Source: a virus. Taken from it: a DNA stretch of 35,846 nt. Location of the stretch: positions 1 to 35,846 of IMG/VR virus record IMGVR_UViG_3300031885_000062; one strand, written 5' to 3'. Shown here one piece after another: positions 34,968 through 35,846 of the stretch. The translations under genes and the position numbers were made by a program. The stretch's first letter is position 1. Every line of letters starts with the position of its first letter. The notes beneath the pieces are model-generated. The model searched no databases and had not been told where the DNA came from. It saw only the letters and a program-made list of their open reading frames with translations.

Positions 34968-35846
34968 ACGCCCACCTTCCCCGGACGGACGCGCAGCGAC
35001 GATATCGGACGCAGGAAGTGTACGCGGTAGCCTTCGGCGTCTGCCGCGTGGCTGAGCCTCGCGTCCGCCTTGTCTATCTGGCCGTCCCTGTCTCGCCGCA
35101 TCTCCCGCAGGTCGTTGACCAGCTCGCGGCACGACGGGTGACAGGCCCAGTGCGGCCGCCCGCGCAGGTCCGACAGCGCGATGTTGAACGCGTTGACGCG
35201 GTCCACCACCGGCGGGTTGGACAGCGGCACCAGCGACCGCGCCGGCACGCCGGCGTCCGACAGGCCCTCGAAGAAAATATCGTAACAGGTCTCGCCCGTC
35301 CCGGCCCACTGCGCGCGGCCGGCCGCGTCGCCGAACACCCGGACCTCGGGCGCCTTCAGCCCGAGCGCCACGAAACGCTGCACCAGGCCGCGGACATCGA
35401 GGCGGGGCGCGTATATCTCGTGCACCACCACGAACCGGTCTGCGGCCGTGTCGTACTGGCCGACCTCGGCGTGCATGCCCGGCGCGATGTTGAAGTCGAG
35501 CGACACGTCGACCGGGGCGCCGGCCGCGAGCCGCAGCGCGGGACTGACGTGGACGCGCTCGTCGAACACGGGGTAGACCTTCTGCCCGCGGAGCGACGCG
35601 GCCACGCCGTCGAAGTACTGCGCCGCGAGCTCGGGCGGAAGGCTCCCGCGCACCGACTCGGCCCACGACCGCGCGACCGGGTTCTCCGCGGTCGGCACCG
35701 TGTAGAGCGCGTGGTCCGGCGCGCCGGAGTGGAACTCCCGGTACACGCGCGTCGTGTCGCCCTCGTTGGTGTACGTGAACACGCACATGAGGACGCGGGC
35801 CCCCGGGTGCCGGACCCGGCCGGCCAACTGCGTGTACGGGTCGCGC
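34964..35846 (-). CDS. terL: Terminase large subunit, C-terminal nuclease part
   Basis: Continues the gene at 1-621 (bases 35720-35846 duplicate 1-127). The RNase H-like nuclease carries its acidic residues in the usual settings: SLDFN (Asp282 in full-length numbering), VFGDAAG (Asp338), and near the end SHAADAEGY (Asp434). This domain cuts the concatemer during packaging. With residues 1-207 from the left end the full protein is 458 residues, normal for the family, with no frameshift at the junction. Confidence 0.93.
   Translation of the reverse strand, partial: RDPYTQLAGRVRHPGARVLMCVFTYTNEGDTTRVYREFHSGAPDHALYTVPTAENPVARSWAESVRGSLPPELAAQYFDGVAASLRGQKVYPVFDERVHVSPALRLAAGAPVDVSLDFNIAPGMHAEVGQYDTAADRFVVVHEIYAPRLDVRGLVQRFVALGLKAPEVRVFGDAAGRAQWAGTGETCYDIFFEGLSDAGVPARSLVPLSNPPVVDRVNAFNIALSDLRGRPHWACHPSCRELVNDLREMRRDRDGQIDKADARLSHAADAEGYRVHFLRPISSLRVRPGKVGV
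35720..35846. repeat. Terminal redundancy, right copy (assembly overlap)
   Basis: Identical to 1-127. See the left copy. Collapsing one copy gives the 35,719-bp circular map. Confidence 0.9.

Overview
The window is essentially one complete genome of a tailed, probably strictly lytic phage of a Gram-negative host. The first 127 bases are repeated exactly as the last 127 (1-127 = 35720-35846). The repeat falls inside the terminase large subunit gene, which reads through the junction in frame. The map therefore closes into a circle of 35,719 bp, and 127 is a common assembler k-mer length, so the redundancy is most simply an assembly overlap. The sequence is GC-rich. I see no integrase, repressor or tRNA gene. 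Every gene I can support lies on the minus strand, so the genome reads as one long transcriptional circle running from high to low coordinates.

In transcription order: a consensus-like sigma70 promoter at about 19188-19216 starts the early/replication block. This block holds an SNF2-type helicase, two conserved unknowns, a DUF4031 protein, a deoxyribosyltransferase-like protein, a 25-residue membrane peptide, a candidate ssDNA-binding protein, and a DnaG-type primase fused to an MCM-type helicase. It continues with an all-alpha dNTP pyrophosphatase, a C5-cytosine methyltransferase homologue, a thymidylate-synthase-fold protein with the Asp signature of dCMP hydroxymethylases, a dNMP kinase, a dCMP deaminase and a family A DNA polymerase. 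Positions 6201 to 2440 hold small genes with strongly structured leaders, a glycosyltransferase-like gene and a VRR-NUC nuclease, the last two lying between two perfect 125-bp direct repeats. A regulatory region at 2470-2633 precedes a zinc-ribbon protein, a sigma-region-4-like regulator, two spanin-like membrane proteins and the terminase subunits.

After terminase the circle continues from 34967 down to 19231. It carries a GT9 glycosyltransferase, portal, Mu F-like minor head protein, protease/scaffold, decoration protein and major capsid protein. Connector and tail genes follow: tail tube, a frameshifted tail chaperone, tape measure and three distal tail proteins, then an unknown and a GT2/GT27-like glycosyltransferase. 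The head genes are Mu/lambda-like, and the tape measure and tail tube suggest a siphovirus-like long tail.

Two themes stand out. First, a compact T4-like set for replacing cytosine (dCTP destruction, dCMP hydroxymethylation, dNMP kinase, dCMP deaminase) is contiguous with the polymerase genes and accompanied by three unrelated glycosyltransferases. Second, the major capsid protein and three other virion proteins carry mucin-like Thr-rich segments. The longest lies in a protein with 30 cysteines, encoded one gene away from a glycosyltransferase with a mucin-transferase-like DSH motif. This suggests, but does not prove, phage-encoded O-glycosylation of the virion. No endolysin was recognised.
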